Source: Pseudevernia furfuracea | Taxonomy: Eukaryota; Ascomycota; Lecanoromycetes; Lecanorales; Parmeliaceae | Length of the DNA stretch: 64,000 nucleotides | Direction: 5' to 3' | Assembly: GCA_022315425.1 (NCBI GenBank) | Contig: JAIUPT010000020.1 | Span: 248,001-312,000 of the forward strand | Part shown: piece by piece, positions 10,529-22,161 of the stretch | Layout: each line of letters opens with the position of its first letter | Numbering within the stretch: position 1 is the stretch's first letter | Made by a program: the position numbers and the translations under genes | The notes under the pieces: generated by a model | What the model was told of the DNA's origin: nothing | What the model saw: only the letters and a program-made list of their open reading frames with translations | Database searches by the model: none

Positions 10529-12308
10529 ATGGCACATGTCGCTGCTAAGGAAATGCAGGAAATGCGCAGTGTGCCACAGCAAGAGGAAAGGCTAGAAAAG
10601 GCTTCCTCGCCTGGCGACAGCTCTGATACTGCTCCAAGCAGCGAGAACCCTCCCAGTGATGATAAGGCAGAGCCTGCTACCACCAGAGAAGATGGCAAGA
10701 TAGAGATTAAGGAGGAGGATAATTGGAACAAACTGGGCTATTCCTTCTCCCCCTTCAGGAAATGGACCATCCTCACCGTCATCTTCTGGGTCCAAGTCTC
10801 CATGAACTTCAACACAAGCATCTACTCTAATGCCGTCGAGCCTCTCACCAAGGCATTCAAAATATCTGGGCAAGCCGCTAGGGTGGGGCAGATGATATAC
10901 CTAGTGGCTTATGCTTTTGGATCTGAGCTGTGGGCTCCTTGGAGCGAGGACCTGGGCCGCTGGCCGGTCTTGCAACTCTCGCTTTTCCTGGTCAATGTTT
11001 GGGAGATACCCTGTGCATTGGCGCCGAACTACAGCACCATTATTGGCTTCCGGTTCCTTGGTGGATTATCCTCAGCTGGCGGATCTGTGACGTTGGGCTT
11101 GATAGCAGATATGTGGGAAGCGGATGATCAACAGTATGCCGTGGCTTACGTCGTGCTATCATCCGTCGGTGGATCCGTCGTTGGTCCTATCGTTGGAGCC
11201 TTCGTGCAACGTTGGCTTAGCTGGCATTGGAATTTCTGGGTTCAGGTGAGCCGCTGACATGGTGCTTTCATGAGAGCATCACCCCTTCTAGTTTTACCTG
11301 CGTACTCTGCTTTACTCTAAGTTGAGTCTGCTTACTCTGAGTTGCTGAAACCATGTATAGCTTATCTTCGGCGGAGTTGTCCAGCTAGCCCATTTCTTCC
11401 TCGTACCGGAGACTCGCTCTACGATCATACTGGACAGAGAAGCCAAGAAAAGACGCAAGGCTACAGGAGAGAACATATGGGGCCCCAACGAGCTCAAAGA
11501 GAACCGCTTCTCACCCAAAGAGATTCTCGCCACCTGGGGTCGTCCATTCGAAATGTTCGCCCGCGAGCCAATCGTGCTTTGCCTATCTCTCCTATCCGGT
11601 TTCTCAGACGCCCTCATTTTCACCTTCCTCGAATCTTTCCAGCCCGTCTACGAACAATGGAACTTCGGGACCACCGCTCAAGGTCTCGCCTTCATCCCTG
11701 TTCTGATCGGTTATTTTCTCGCCTGGGTTTCCTTCTTTCCTTTCTTCGCCCGGCACAACAAGATCCGTGCGCGGGACCCGAACGCCCTCCAGCCCGAAGC
11801 CCGCCTATACTGGCTTCTATATCTTGCCCCCCTCGAAGCAATCGGGCTATTCGGCTTTGCCTGGACTAGCTTGGGACCGGCATACCACGTCCACTGGATC
11901 GCCCCTATGATCTTCTCCATGCTCATCGGCGCTGCCAACTACGCAATTTACATGGCCACGATCGACTATATGATCGCCTCTTACGGTCCCTACTCCGCCT
12001 CCGCAACCGGTGGCAACGCGCTTGCTCGTGATTTCCTCGCTGGCATAGCAGCCATGTATTCGACTCCCTTCTACACAGACGTGGGCAACGGACATGCGAA
12101 GTTCAAATTGGAGTGGCCGTCGACGATACTAGCTTGCTTAGCGATCATCGTGACCATACCGATTTACATATTCTACTGGAAGGGGCCGTATATAAGGGAA
12201 AAGAGTAAGTTTGCGCAGACGCTGGCGTCGGATCGAAAGGAACATGGGGGGAGGAGAGTAGAGAGCGTCGGTGCGAAGGCCGAGGCGGGGCATATGGAAG
12301 ATCCTTGA
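10529..12308 (+). CDS. MFS transporter, DHA1-like
   Basis: Exons 10529-11245 and 11361-12308 with a 115-bp intron (GTGAGC...TATAG) give a 554-residue protein. A long charged N-terminal tail (about residues 1-70) precedes twelve predicted membrane helices in two halves. The family signatures are GRWPVLQLSLFLVNVWEIPC and GFRFLGGLSSAGGSVTLG (helices 3-4), then LIADMWEADD and VGGSVVGPIVGAF (helix 5). This is the layout of 12-helix drug:proton antiporters of the plasma membrane. The large loop between the halves includes the conserved VPETR at the end of helix 6. The gene stands alone, without biosynthetic neighbours. Substrate cannot be deduced. Confidence 0.9.
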
Positions 12309-14192
12309 GGCTTAGCGTGCTCGATTGGTATGGTCTTATATTGTGCGATGAGTATAAGGGTCAATGAACCCTTGCGTCCCTGATGTTTAAACGATTTTGT
12401 ATGCTACCTAATACCCAGCTTTAATACTCACCGAGATTCCCGACCATTGATTGAAATGAGGCGGGCAGTCACCTCTACATAATCTCCCTTTCCAATCCGC
12501 TTGTTCCCTTACTGCCCCGATGCCATTCCATCGCGGTCATCCCTTGAGCCTCCGAGTTTAAAAGCCTCAGAAGGCGCGATCCCGAACATGCCGACCGGCA
12601 TCACTCCCAAGACAGACCCCCACCCCCTGAACTTTGCTTCCAACCCAAGTGTCACACCGGTAGGAGCCATGGAAGCGGCGGTGAAATGTCGGAGTGTGCG
12701 TATGTTTTTCTTTTCTTCTTCTTTTCCGAGGTAGACTTGAGAGAATAATGTCCGGCCACGGAGCTACAGTACTTGTTTTCCGAATTCGAAAAGACAAAAA
12801 CGACCAGAAAAAGAGTGAGTGAGTGATTTGGTTGCGGGATACAAAGTAAGGTCAGAACCGCGCGTCATGGATAGCAGTCTCGGCAGTCAGTCAGTCAGTC
12901 TGTCAGTCAGTCTGTCAGTCTGTCTGTCAGTCTGTCAGTCAGTCGGTCTGTCGGTCTGTCGGTCTGTCAGTAATAAGCAGCTTTCACAAGAAATCAATCA
13001 TGCACGATTATTGTCTCCGAGTGGATCAGATAAGATCTGCAGACCGCAGAGTTGAGACATTTCCATTATCCATATTCGGCAACACTTCGCGCTGGGAGGT
13101 AGGTAACCCGCGCGCGCATGGGGGCAAGTAACCCAGCGCGGGAAGTCGAGAGAATGGCATTGTGTGGCTCTTTCTTTCTACGTAAGATACCTTCGTCGCG
13201 TCCACGTTACCCTTTCCACCTACTCTCTTACGTGCTCTATACGTCCTACCTGCCCATTTCCCATTATAACAGATACAGATAAACAGCCTGCCGTGCGACT
13301 CGTTTTTGTCGAGTGGAGAGGGAGGAGCACCCGGGCCACGCTGCTGCCGCAGAAGAAACCGAGAACCTTTAAATTCGCGTCTTCATCTTGACGGGTATTC
13401 CGGCCTCCACCATCTCATCATCATCATCATTGAAAACGAACCTTTGCCATGAGAATTTGCAGCACTCCAAAAAAAGCCTTGCTGGCTTTTGTGAATCCCC
13501 CCCAAAATCGTCCCGTCCATTCCCAAGCCCATCCGTCACACCCTGTCTCAGCAGCAACGCGCACAGCAAATGGCCGAAACGGCCACCACCAGCCCAAAAC
13601 GGTCGCTCCCCACCCAACACCCCCCCCCCGGGGTTGAAATCCGTCCTCATACCCTTCTGGGACCACCCAGCCGCTCTCCATGTGCATACTGCTCGCCCGT
13701 GGAAAATCCCGGGCCGCTTTGTCCGGTCCCGAAGCGTACTTCTCTCCTCCCCCTCCCCTCCCCTCCCCTACCCTTTCCCTTTCTCCCGTGAGTCGGACGG
13801 AACAAGGGAAATAGCTAAAACACACACATACTTCCCCCCCCCAGCGCCGGGCTCCTGCAGATGATCAATCCGCGTCCGTGTGTATCATCCTTCGATGTGA
13901 CCGAGATTGATCCTCCTCGCTAAGAGGAAACGCTGCAGCCGATCACGTATCCGGTGTTCCGGTGCGTGAAGACGACGTTGTGGGTGATGATATTCTCAAG
14001 TCACAGTCACGGCGTCGGTGAGAGATGAAAGGCGTGACGGCGGGGAGCGATGAGAGGCGGCGATGTGGGGGGGTGATGTTGTTGAGCGGGGGTGATTGAG
14101 GCCGTGATTCTTTTGTAAGTTTTTCCCCCGTTCTGTGGCTACCTACCGTGTTTGGAATCCATCTCTTCACCGGAAAAAAAGAGAGAGGTCGA
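12309..14192. other. intergenic, skewed simple DNA
   Basis: Long C/T-rich and G/A-rich tracts (around 13380-13860 and 14030-14100), short GC runs near 13110 and the microsatellite at 12884. Open frames exist in the pyrimidine tracts but are low-complexity Ser/Pro-rich or Gly-rich translations without motifs. The region could hold the long promoter or 5' leader of whatever is encoded at 14255. Confidence 0.4.
12884..12972 (+). repeat. CAGT/CTGT tetranucleotide microsatellite
   Basis: About 22 tetranucleotide units alternating between CAGT, CTGT and CGGT (for example CAGTCAGTCTGTCAGTCAGT). The interruptions are single-base changes. Ordinary simple-sequence DNA in an intergenic region. Confidence 0.95.
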
Positions 14193-14254
14193 GGTGAGTA
14201 TTTTCTTTATGGAGGAGCTTGGAAGGCTGACTTTGATGAATGAACGAATGACAG

Positions 14255-14485
14255 AGTCGCCTTCTTATCCACGGTTCCGTCATTTACCACCGCCACCGCC
14301 GATCCAAGGGACACCGCCACTCCATTCCCACTTTCGATCACGAGCGCTATGACCGCTTCTACAATGGTCCGTTCTCGGAGAACGGCATCGTGGAAGCGAA
14401 CTACTCGAATCTCGAACAACATGCGGATGATGGCAGTTCGCCGAGATATGAAGTAAAGTCCTATGAATATGAATGGTCCGCTTGA
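14255..14485 (+). CDS. candidate 3' exon of an unidentified protein
   Basis: After a clean intron (14194-14254: GTGAGT donor, GGCTGAC branch, GACAG acceptor), one frame reads 76 residues to a TGA at 14483-14485. The product begins GSVIYHRHRRSKGHRHS after a short lead, then IPTFDHERYDRFYNGP, and ends in acidic and Tyr-rich sequence. Basic then acidic with Tyr, it resembles a cytosolic tail of a membrane protein. A second frame continues from about 14463 to 14654 with a similarly ordered hydrophilic composition, so a frameshift or a further intron is possible. No upstream exons or family were identified. Confidence 0.3.
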   Translation, partial: SRLLIHGSVIYHRHRRSKGHRHSIPTFDHERYDRFYNGPFSENGIVEANYSNLEQHADDGSSPRYEVKSYEYEWSA

Positions 14486-14776
14486 GATTGGGGGCGAAGA
14501 GGTGGCGCGTAGGCCATTGCCGAGTATGGGGTGCAGACAGGAAGTGACCGGGGAGGGGGAGGTGAAGGAGTTGGCTGTTGTTAGGAGTGTTAGGAGTTTG
14601 CAGGGCAGGGCAGATCCGGTGGGGATGGTTGGGCCGTTAGGGAAGGAGGGATAGGACGATTATATTTACCCATCTATAATTTCGACCTTGGCTTCCTCTG
14701 ATTGACAATGCGTCTACGTTTTCCGTGAGCTACCGTGCTTCCGTATGGAACAATAGGTAGCTAACAAACCACCTAC

Positions 14777-16179
14777 CTACCTCTCACGGCCAAATTTGCT
14801 CGGCCCCGCCGGCTTATTTCCCAAAATCTCCTCAATCTCTTCCATATGCTCCGGCGTCAACTTCGCCAACACACTCAAAGCCTTGCAGTTATCGACGATC
14901 TGCTCCGGCTTCGTAGCGCCTAAAATAACCGTGCTGACATTCTCATTCTTCGCCGCCCTATAAAGATTTCGGAGTCAGTATTCCTTCTTCTAGGCAAAAC
15001 ACGAGCAATGAGACAGCATAAAGGGTTCCCGGAAAGCCCTTCGCCCCCGGAGCATGTCTCGTGACTCATGAGATGGATCACAACAAGAGAATTTTGTTCC
15101 GAAAAGGTACATACCAAGCGAGCGCAAGCTGCGATGCAGAACCTCCTAGCTTCTCAGCGACTTTGGTCAATTTCCTGACTTTTTCAATCTGTGCTTTGCC
15201 CTCGGGGGACTCGAGTTCTTTGATCTTGTTGTTGAAGAACTCTTTGTGATTGTGGAAGCGCGAACCCTCTGGGATGCCGTCGTTGTATTTGCCAGTCAAC
15301 AGTCCACTGGCCAGCGGTGACCAAATCGTAGTGCCGTACTTGAACTGGTCGAACAGCGGCGCATATTCGACCTCGAAGCGCTCGCGGTGAAAAGCGTTGT
15401 ACTGCGGCTGCTCAGCAATGGGGGCAACAAGGTTGTATTTCTCCGCAATCTGCGTGGCCTCCATAATCTGCACGGCGGACCATTCGCTCGTACCCCAGTA
15501 GTAGGCCAGGTTCAAATTCCGAATGGCCTGCGTGAAACCCTCCACGATCTCCTTCATAGGCGTAGCATAGTCGGGCCTGTGTGCAAAGACCACATCAACG
15601 TATGGCTGCTGCAGTCTTGCCAGCGAGCTCTTCAATCCTTCGACAACATGTTTCTTGGAGAGACCGCGGGTATTGGGCTCCTTGCGGCCGGTGCCGAAGA
15701 AGACTTTTGTGATGAGGACGTACTCGTCACGGGGCCAAGCGAGTTCTTTGAGTGCGGTGCCCATTTCGATTTCGCATTGGCCGTTGGCGTAGGTCTATGA
15801 CTTCGGGTTAGCCTGCATGCATTGAGCACACTGGGGATATGAAAAGACTCTACCTCAGCGGTATCAAAAGTATTGACGCCATGATCCCACGCAGCTTGCA
15901 AGCACTCCTTCACAATATTGCCTTTCTGTGTACCGCCGTAGGTAAGCCAGCCACCTGCAGCGGGTGTCAGAGTCGTCTAAAAGAAGTGGAAATTGATCTG
16001 TGCATACCCAGAGAGAAAATGGAGACCTTGAGGCCTGTTGGGCCGAGATGGCGGAAGACCTATGCCAAAATCAGTATTGCGATTTGCGGGGTGCAGATTA
16101 AGGTAGGTGTTGGTGGCAATGGCATAAGGTAATGTACCATATCCTTAGGCTCATATTTAGATTCAACAGCCATTGCCAT
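14777..16179 (-). CDS. aldo-keto reductase (K+-channel beta-subunit type)
   Basis: Five exons: 16138-16179, 16008-16059, 15854-15954, 15115-15794 and 14777-14957, all in phase, giving 351 residues. This is an NADPH-dependent aldo-keto reductase of the AKR6/YakC-like group, cytosolic. The catalytic tetrad is visible: Asp in NTFDTAE, Tyr in TYANGQCE, Lys in LITKVF and His in VFAHRPD. The C-terminal cofactor-binding part is also present (VSTVILGATKPEQIVDN). Length and N-terminal GPTGLKVSIFSLGGWLTYGG are as expected. An alternative in-frame ATG two codons downstream (16173) is possible. It is not part of the metabolite cluster; probably carbonyl reduction in general metabolism. Confidence 0.92.
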
Positions 16180-16711
16180 TATGTATTGAATGGATTCCAA
16201 TATATTTTAACGAGATCAGTATAATACATATATAATTGAATTGAAGGAAAACACAACAATTCTTGGGGAAGTTTAAGTGCTTGACTTGATTTGTAAGATG
16301 TCCATGTTATACCTAATTTTCGCATCGCCATGACGTATGTACTGACGGGACCTTTGACAAGGCACGAGGGAACTAAGCTCAGGTAAGTTAGGTAGAGTAA
16401 GGTACTGCACTTAGCGTATCGAGCTATGTGCCTAACTTGTTCTAGCTAGTAGCAGATAGTTCGGTTCGGCACGTAAGGAATAGTAAGGTAGTACTGCCAT
16501 AGACTGATGAGAAGAGAAAACTTGTAATTTCCATCACCCCAGCCACATCCGAGCTCACTATTGTCAGCTTAAGCAGATACAACCTCCTTAAAAACACACT
16601 CAACTCCTATACTAGCCTGATCCATCCACGCCGATTGAAGACCTAGCAACCCTACTTAGCCACATGAAAGAAATCCTATCTCATTGCCCATGGTGGGATC
16701 CCGAGTTCTTC
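16180..16711. other. intergenic between two leftward genes
   Basis: Promoter side of the aldo-keto reductase and 3' side of the FHA gene. It contains several TAAGGTA/TACCTTA-like short motifs near 16380-16500 but no gene. Confidence 0.5.
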
Positions 16712-19471
16712 TCAAGGAGCATTGCCGAATTCACCGAGAGCTTCTTCGTATACGGAAGCGGGGATGGTGGCAATGAATGCAGCAGCAGCACCTAACAAGC
16801 CGAAACCCACCCCCATCACGAACTTGCCAATCCCTCCAGATGATGACGTTGACATCCTAGCCTTCTTACGAGCCGGTCCTCCTGTCTCATCGTCTTGCAC
16901 CGTTCTTGTCATGGATACTGAGCCGAGAGCGGGCTCAGCAACACTATTTTGAGATATAGAAGCGGTGGGAGTCTGAAGGATATTCTCCCTGGGCTGGGCG
17001 TCAGGTAGAGGAGTGTCTCGATCGACGAGTCCGAGTTGACGCTGCATGGTGTTATCTCTACCAGATTGCCACATGAAATCAATGGGGTCCACGCATGTTC
17101 GTAGTTCAAACGAGTCTTCGTGTGATGAAAAGACGGGATTTGCCTCCGCGAATGTTCTCTTGTAGCCAGAGGTGCGTGTCCCTGGCGAACTTGGTGTGGG
17201 TGCGTTGGATTCAGCTTCACCATCATTGTTGGTATTCACTCCTCCATACTTCCTTTTGAAAGATCTAGGGTTCTCAGCAAGGTAGTTCTCGACAAGACTT
17301 GGAATCGTAATCTTGGATGCCTGTTTTCCAGTCGGTTCAAATCGCTCGATATTCGTGGTCTTGTCCTCGTGGGGACTAACCCAAGTGACGGTCGCCTTCT
17401 TGGATTGATTCTTCACCTGCGCTGGCTTTGGCGAGCGACGTGCGGGTATTATAACCTTTGGCTGGCTGCTGAACGGTCCCCGATCGTATGAACGCATTTC
17501 CGGGCTCTGAAGCTCTGGCCAGGAGTATGCTCCAAAATGATCTTCGCGAGATGTTGCATTGGCTAGGGCATGCTCCGTGGAATGAGAGTAAGTGGTATTG
17601 GGGGCTGCAGGCCACTGAGGCACGGAGAGCTTATCAAAGATGTCTCGACCTAAGCTCGTTTTCGGGTCGCTCGCCTTTCTAGCCAGTGCTGCATCTGATG
17701 GGCTGGGTGCCCGCTGAGCCCATGTCGAAGACGGCTCAGCAGGCTGACTTACGTCGATGGCTTCGCTCACGCTGAGGTGACCAAGACGAGTAGGACGAAA
17801 CTCATCGAAGGGAGGAGTTAACGTTGTGTAATGTGTTTTTCCACTGCCGATATGGAAAGTGACTTTGGGGTTGGAGCTCTTTCGAACTCCACCATTGAGG
17901 ACCGGGGGCTCCTGAAACGACTCCAAGTCTTCGTCGGCAAACAACTCGTGATCATAGTCAAACCCGTCATCATCCTCGCTGTCGAAGCCATCGTTGGCTC
18001 CGGCAGTCGATCCAGCAAGAACGTCATCTGGTTCGTGCTCTCTGCCTTCATCCTCATTGGTCACCTTGGCCTGGGTCTCAGGGACGATATGATGTCTCTC
18101 AATTTCTGAGCCCTGATCGCTCTGTTTCTTGGCCATAGTCATCATCATCGGCATTTTGACAGCAGAGGTCTGCCGAGAATTTTGCGGCTCATCCCAGACT
18201 CTTGACCGATTCGACCGATCAGCCTTTGAGGATTCGTAGGAGGGTAAGACGTCGGGGCCGTCATCTTCGCTCTCGGTATCCACATCGATAATATTGGTAG
18301 ATACACCTTCAAGGTTGATAGGGTTTTCCTGAGATGTACCATCTTCTGCATCCTTGATTAGGTCTCGCAATCTGGGGCCTTTCAGATTGAGATCGCGTGT
18401 CTCGCAAGGCGCTGGCTCAGTTTTAGAGCCTTCGGTGTTGCTGTATGCTCTTCCAAAAGCTTGACGATCGGGTGTGGTGGCTGCAGAAACCTCTTCTTCA
18501 TCACCCTGGACGGACGACGTGATCTGCACCTCCTCTTCCTCGTCCTCTGATTCAAACTCATCATCTGAAGATGGAACGGAGAAAGTATGAAGATGCTGGG
18601 ATTCGACGATCTGAACGGAGCCCTCTCGAGATGGGTCGGAGGAGTGTTCAAAGTCATTGGTGAAGGCAGGACCACTGATGGAGCCCGAATGCACTAGTCG
18701 GTGAGCCCTCATGGTTGTGGTAGAATAGCTGTCTTGCACCTCGCTATACTCTGTTAGCCACATTTTCCTAGGCAGAGGCGAGTCAAGGGACCAACCTGCG
18801 AGATTCCCACTTCGAATGAACGCGGAATTCTTTGGCTGGGTATGTGACTGTAGGCGTTTAATAAGCTGAGTGACATCTTGGAAGCGTTCGTTGGTGGAGA
18901 AGTGGGCCCACCTGCTCCGCTCGTAACTCTCTGGCCGAATTTTATGACCTCTCCCTCTGCCACAGCAAATTGCACCCCAGTCTCCAACCTCTTTTGGTTT
19001 ATGTAGGTGCCATGGGTTGATCCGCAGTCTTGTAGGTATATCTCCTGTATTGTGATCTTAGCATTCTATTCTTCTTTCCCTCGGCACTGTCAGCTTACCT
19101 GTTTGTTACGAGAAGCTGTGAACTTGGCATGGGTCCTCGATAGTATTGGATAGTCGAACCATGCATTGTCTGGAGCAGCAAGGAGGCCTTTGGTGGGATT
19201 CTTGGAAGCTCGGCCTACGCTGACGGACAGATTGTCGAGGGTGATTGCAATAGTCCGGTGGTTTTGCTTCTCGTCTTGTCCGAGCGGTATCATAGTAATT
19301 TTGACTGTGTACCAAAGTGTCAACATCAACCAGAAATGAAAAGTCGCTTTTCGGGTGCTGTATGCGGGAAGAGATCGGAAAAGATGACCATCTCAACCTA
19401 TCGGCGAGGCTCATCCAAGCTGTCGGAAGGATATGAAAAAGCGACTTACCCTCCATATTGCTGTTAGACAT
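16712..19471 (-). CDS. FHA-domain protein with C-terminal membrane anchor
   Basis: Exons 19450-19471, 19099-19304, 18912-19044, 18796-18847 and 16712-18743 keep phase and give 814 residues. An N-terminal forkhead-associated (phosphothreonine-binding) domain spans about residues 8-115. It has the SVGRASK strand, the LSRTHA loop, CGSTHGT and GEVIKFGQRVTSGA. A long acidic, Ser/Thr-rich and presumably disordered middle follows, and a basic PARKKARM patch precedes one C-terminal membrane segment (FVMGVGFGLLGAAAAFIATI). It should therefore be tail-anchored with the FHA domain facing the cytosol or nucleoplasm. The FHA plus tail-anchor layout recalls SLMAP/Far9-type proteins, but I see no coiled coil and do not claim orthology. 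Exon 4 was chosen because it alone restores the last FHA strand. Confidence 0.85.
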
Positions 19472-20095
19472 TTCTGTGCACTACTCCCAGCGAGAGACTT
19501 TAACCAGCATAGATTGTTGTAGCTCGAGGGTTTTCCAGGCCTGGTTGCGAGGAGCACAGTTAACACCGACTTGACGAGATGATGATGTGACTCGATTGCT
19601 GGTTCGAAGCTTCTTAGCACACAGGCTTGTTAATCAGTATAATAAATTGTCCGACGTAATCAAATTCTGTCCTTTCACGGAATTTGTGTGTTGTTCATGA
19701 TGGTGGAGGGAGGCAGGAAACAGGAAGCTGTCGGAGGAGTGTGGAGGAGTGATGAGGCAGCAAGGCGATGGACGGGTCACTTTCTATCTTGGTGGGGTAA
19801 CCAAGGCTGCCAAGACTTTGATACGCTAGCGCCATCAAATGGAAATCTGCATCAGGCATCTAGACTATTTACGAAAGGCTTGATGAGAAAATTCAAAGAC
19901 TTGTTATCTATTTCACAGCTCTAGTGCTACGTAGATATAACAATAGAAAGCTGCATTGATGTTAAAGCTAGGAATAAGGCACCTGCAGACTCCCGGTCCA
20001 CGTATCCAAGTACATCTGAAAAGAAAGCCAGAGGTGGTTGATGTGCCCCCAAACAGTCAAAGTCACTTGGGGAAATATGAATGAAGATCTCTGAA
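19472..20095. other. intergenic between FHA and MAP kinase genes
   Basis: Upstream side of the FHA gene and downstream side of the kinase gene. No further gene supported. Confidence 0.5.
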
Positions 20096-21592
20096 CTAGT
20101 GCATCGCATCCAGTCCTCCTTGCAGCTCCTGTTCAAGTTCCATGCCATGCATTTGCTGTGAATGTGCTGCTTCCTGAGGCCTTGGATCCTCATGAGACCA
20201 TTGATTGGCGTTCTCGGGGATAGGCACATTAATCTGCCCACTCATTTGCTGCTGCGGCTGCTGTACGCGCACTTGCTGCCTGAAGCGAGCCACTTCGGCA
20301 AGGATCATTTTCCTCATCTCGGGCACATCCTCTACGACCTCAAAGTGGAAGTCGAATGTCGTTGCACAGGAGGGCTCATCCGAGGCATCGTGCCAGATAT
20401 GCAAGTAGCGGTGCTCAAGCGCTTCCTCGACAGAGATTCGAGCGGAGGGATCGAAAGCCAGCATCTTATCCAAAAGGTCCAAGGCATCGGGATTGGCGTT
20501 CGAGAAAAGCCGTAGGAAGGGCACTTTGGGCATGTAAGGCAGATTGCGGACATACTCTTGTGCTCGAGGAGATCCAATTCGTGACAGTGTTTCTTCGTTT
20601 GGAGTTCCGAGATAGTGGAGAATTTGGTTCAGCTGGTCCACGTAATCTCTTCCTTTGAAGAAAGGTCGGCCACCCAATAGCTCTGCAAGAATGCAGCCAA
20701 TGGACCAGACGTCGACTACACTGATTAGCTGGATCGGCTACAGGTGCTGCAGGAACGGAGAAACATACTTGCTTTGGTATAACTTTGGAAGCTCAACATG
20801 ATCTCCGGAGCCCGATACCACCTTGTGGCAACGTATTCGGTCATATAGCCTGCGTTCTCTTCTGGATCCATGGAAAAGCCTCGTGCGAGACCAAAGTCAC
20901 AGATCTTCAGCTCACAGTCTGCATTGACCAACAAGTTGCCTGGCTTGAGATCCCGGTGGAGGACGTTCGCTGAGTGAATGTATTTTAAGCCGCACAAGAT
21001 TTGGTAGATAAAAGACTGGAAATGGGCATCCGTCAGAGGCTGGCCTGATCTGATGATTGCTGCCAGATCGCACTCCATAAGTTCTAAGCCAAGTCAGTAG
21101 GGAGCTCGATGTGGGCTCAACTCGTCCACATGCCTTCATAGAGATACGTCTCATTGAAATTGTCCGGCCGAGGGATATCCATATCGTAGAGGCATGTTAT
21201 CTTGACAGGTGCATCAGCTTATTCGTCAGAAACTCGAGCTTTTCGCCCACACTCTTACATTGCGGTGACCTCGGAAGTGTTGTAGAAGTTTAATCTCACG
21301 CAAAGCCCGCTTCGCAAGGATTTTCTTGCTGAAAACATTGGTAACTTTCTTGATTGCAACACCTTCGCCGTTATGGTTGTTGGTAGCCGCGCTTCAGTGT
21401 GAGCGTTAGCCTATTGCTCGAGGACCATGCAGCATCCTTGGGTACGAGAGATTCATGGCTGAAAGACAGTGTGACGTACCATACGATACCATAAGCTCCC
21501 TGCCCAAGCTCCTTTGTCACATTATATCGCTCATCGACAATGAAGTCTTGATTGAAGACCTTGAAGACTTTGCGGCCCTGAAGGTCAGCCAT
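20096..21592 (-). CDS. MAP kinase, Slt2/MpkA (cell-wall integrity) type
   Basis: Exons 21480-21592, 21259-21391, 21134-21200, 20769-21083 and 20096-20715 give 415 residues, the usual length of filamentous Slt2/MpkA kinases. Visible parts are the Gly loop ELGQGAYGIV, catalytic Lys in VAIKKVTNVFSKK, HRD at 147-149 and DFG at 167-169. The activation lip is TEY at 186-188, followed by VATRWYRAPE. A Gln-rich C-terminal tail (VRVQQPQQQM) is typical of this subgroup. The enzyme acts at the end of the Pkc1-Bck1-Mkk cell-wall integrity cascade and phosphorylates nuclear regulators. Intron 3 needs a GC donor (GAAG/GCATGT) to keep the universal LYEELMECDL sequence. Not related to the nearby cluster except as a possible global regulator. 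Confidence 0.96.
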
Positions 21593-22161
21593 GTTGTGTC
21601 GGTATAGCTTATTAAATAGAGGTGAAAATGCAGGCGATGCGGAATCTTGTGCGCTTAGATGCTCGGATGTAGTGGAAGATATGCAAGTGCAGCAGATGGG
21701 CAAGGCTAGTTGTGTATTGCGCGTCTCACCGGTGTGTAGACGGGAAAGCGAGCTTATATATGAACAGGCGGGGATGCCCCTCAATATATCATTCACCAGA
21801 AATGAGGGATAAGCTGAGTGAAGGCAATTTAGAAAGATAGCTAAATAATAAGACAGAGCTGTGGTTTTGAAACAGTGGTAATTCTGGTGGCACACAGGTG
21901 GGGGAATGAGAGACCAATGGTGGGGCTGAGCAGGGGTCCCATCTTGTTCAGCCCAACAAGGCGCGCTAGAGTAGCTCAGTGACTTAAGGTACCTTAGGCT
22001 CTTAGGTACCTTAGGGCTTAGAGGCTTAGTCACATCACAGCCGCAGACTCAAACTCTGTAACCTATGAGTAATGAAAATCTATGTCCCCGGGGTTGTAAA
22101 GGTGTCCATTGAGTCAACTACGAAATATGCTATGTAATGCCACGCTCTAACCCCCTTGGGG
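21593..22161. other. upstream region of MAP kinase gene
   Basis: 5' region of the kinase gene. It carries a run of TTAGGTACCTTAG-like motifs at about 21975-22025, a sequence type common in promoters of filamentous ascomycetes. Confidence 0.5.

Noticed and set aside
12819..13055. Open frame across the CAGT/CTGT microsatellite
   Set aside because: The frame is open only because the repeat contains no stop; it gives a Ser-Val-Cys repeat with no start context.
13388..13864. Pro/Ser-rich open frames on both strands
   Set aside because: These are translations of pyrimidine/purine tracts; the low complexity explains the absence of stops.
18897..18911. A 35-bp intron ending at CCAAG in the FHA gene
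   Set aside because: Too short for a fungal intron and it loses the last FHA strand; the 64-bp alternative ending at 18848 restores the strand and the frame.
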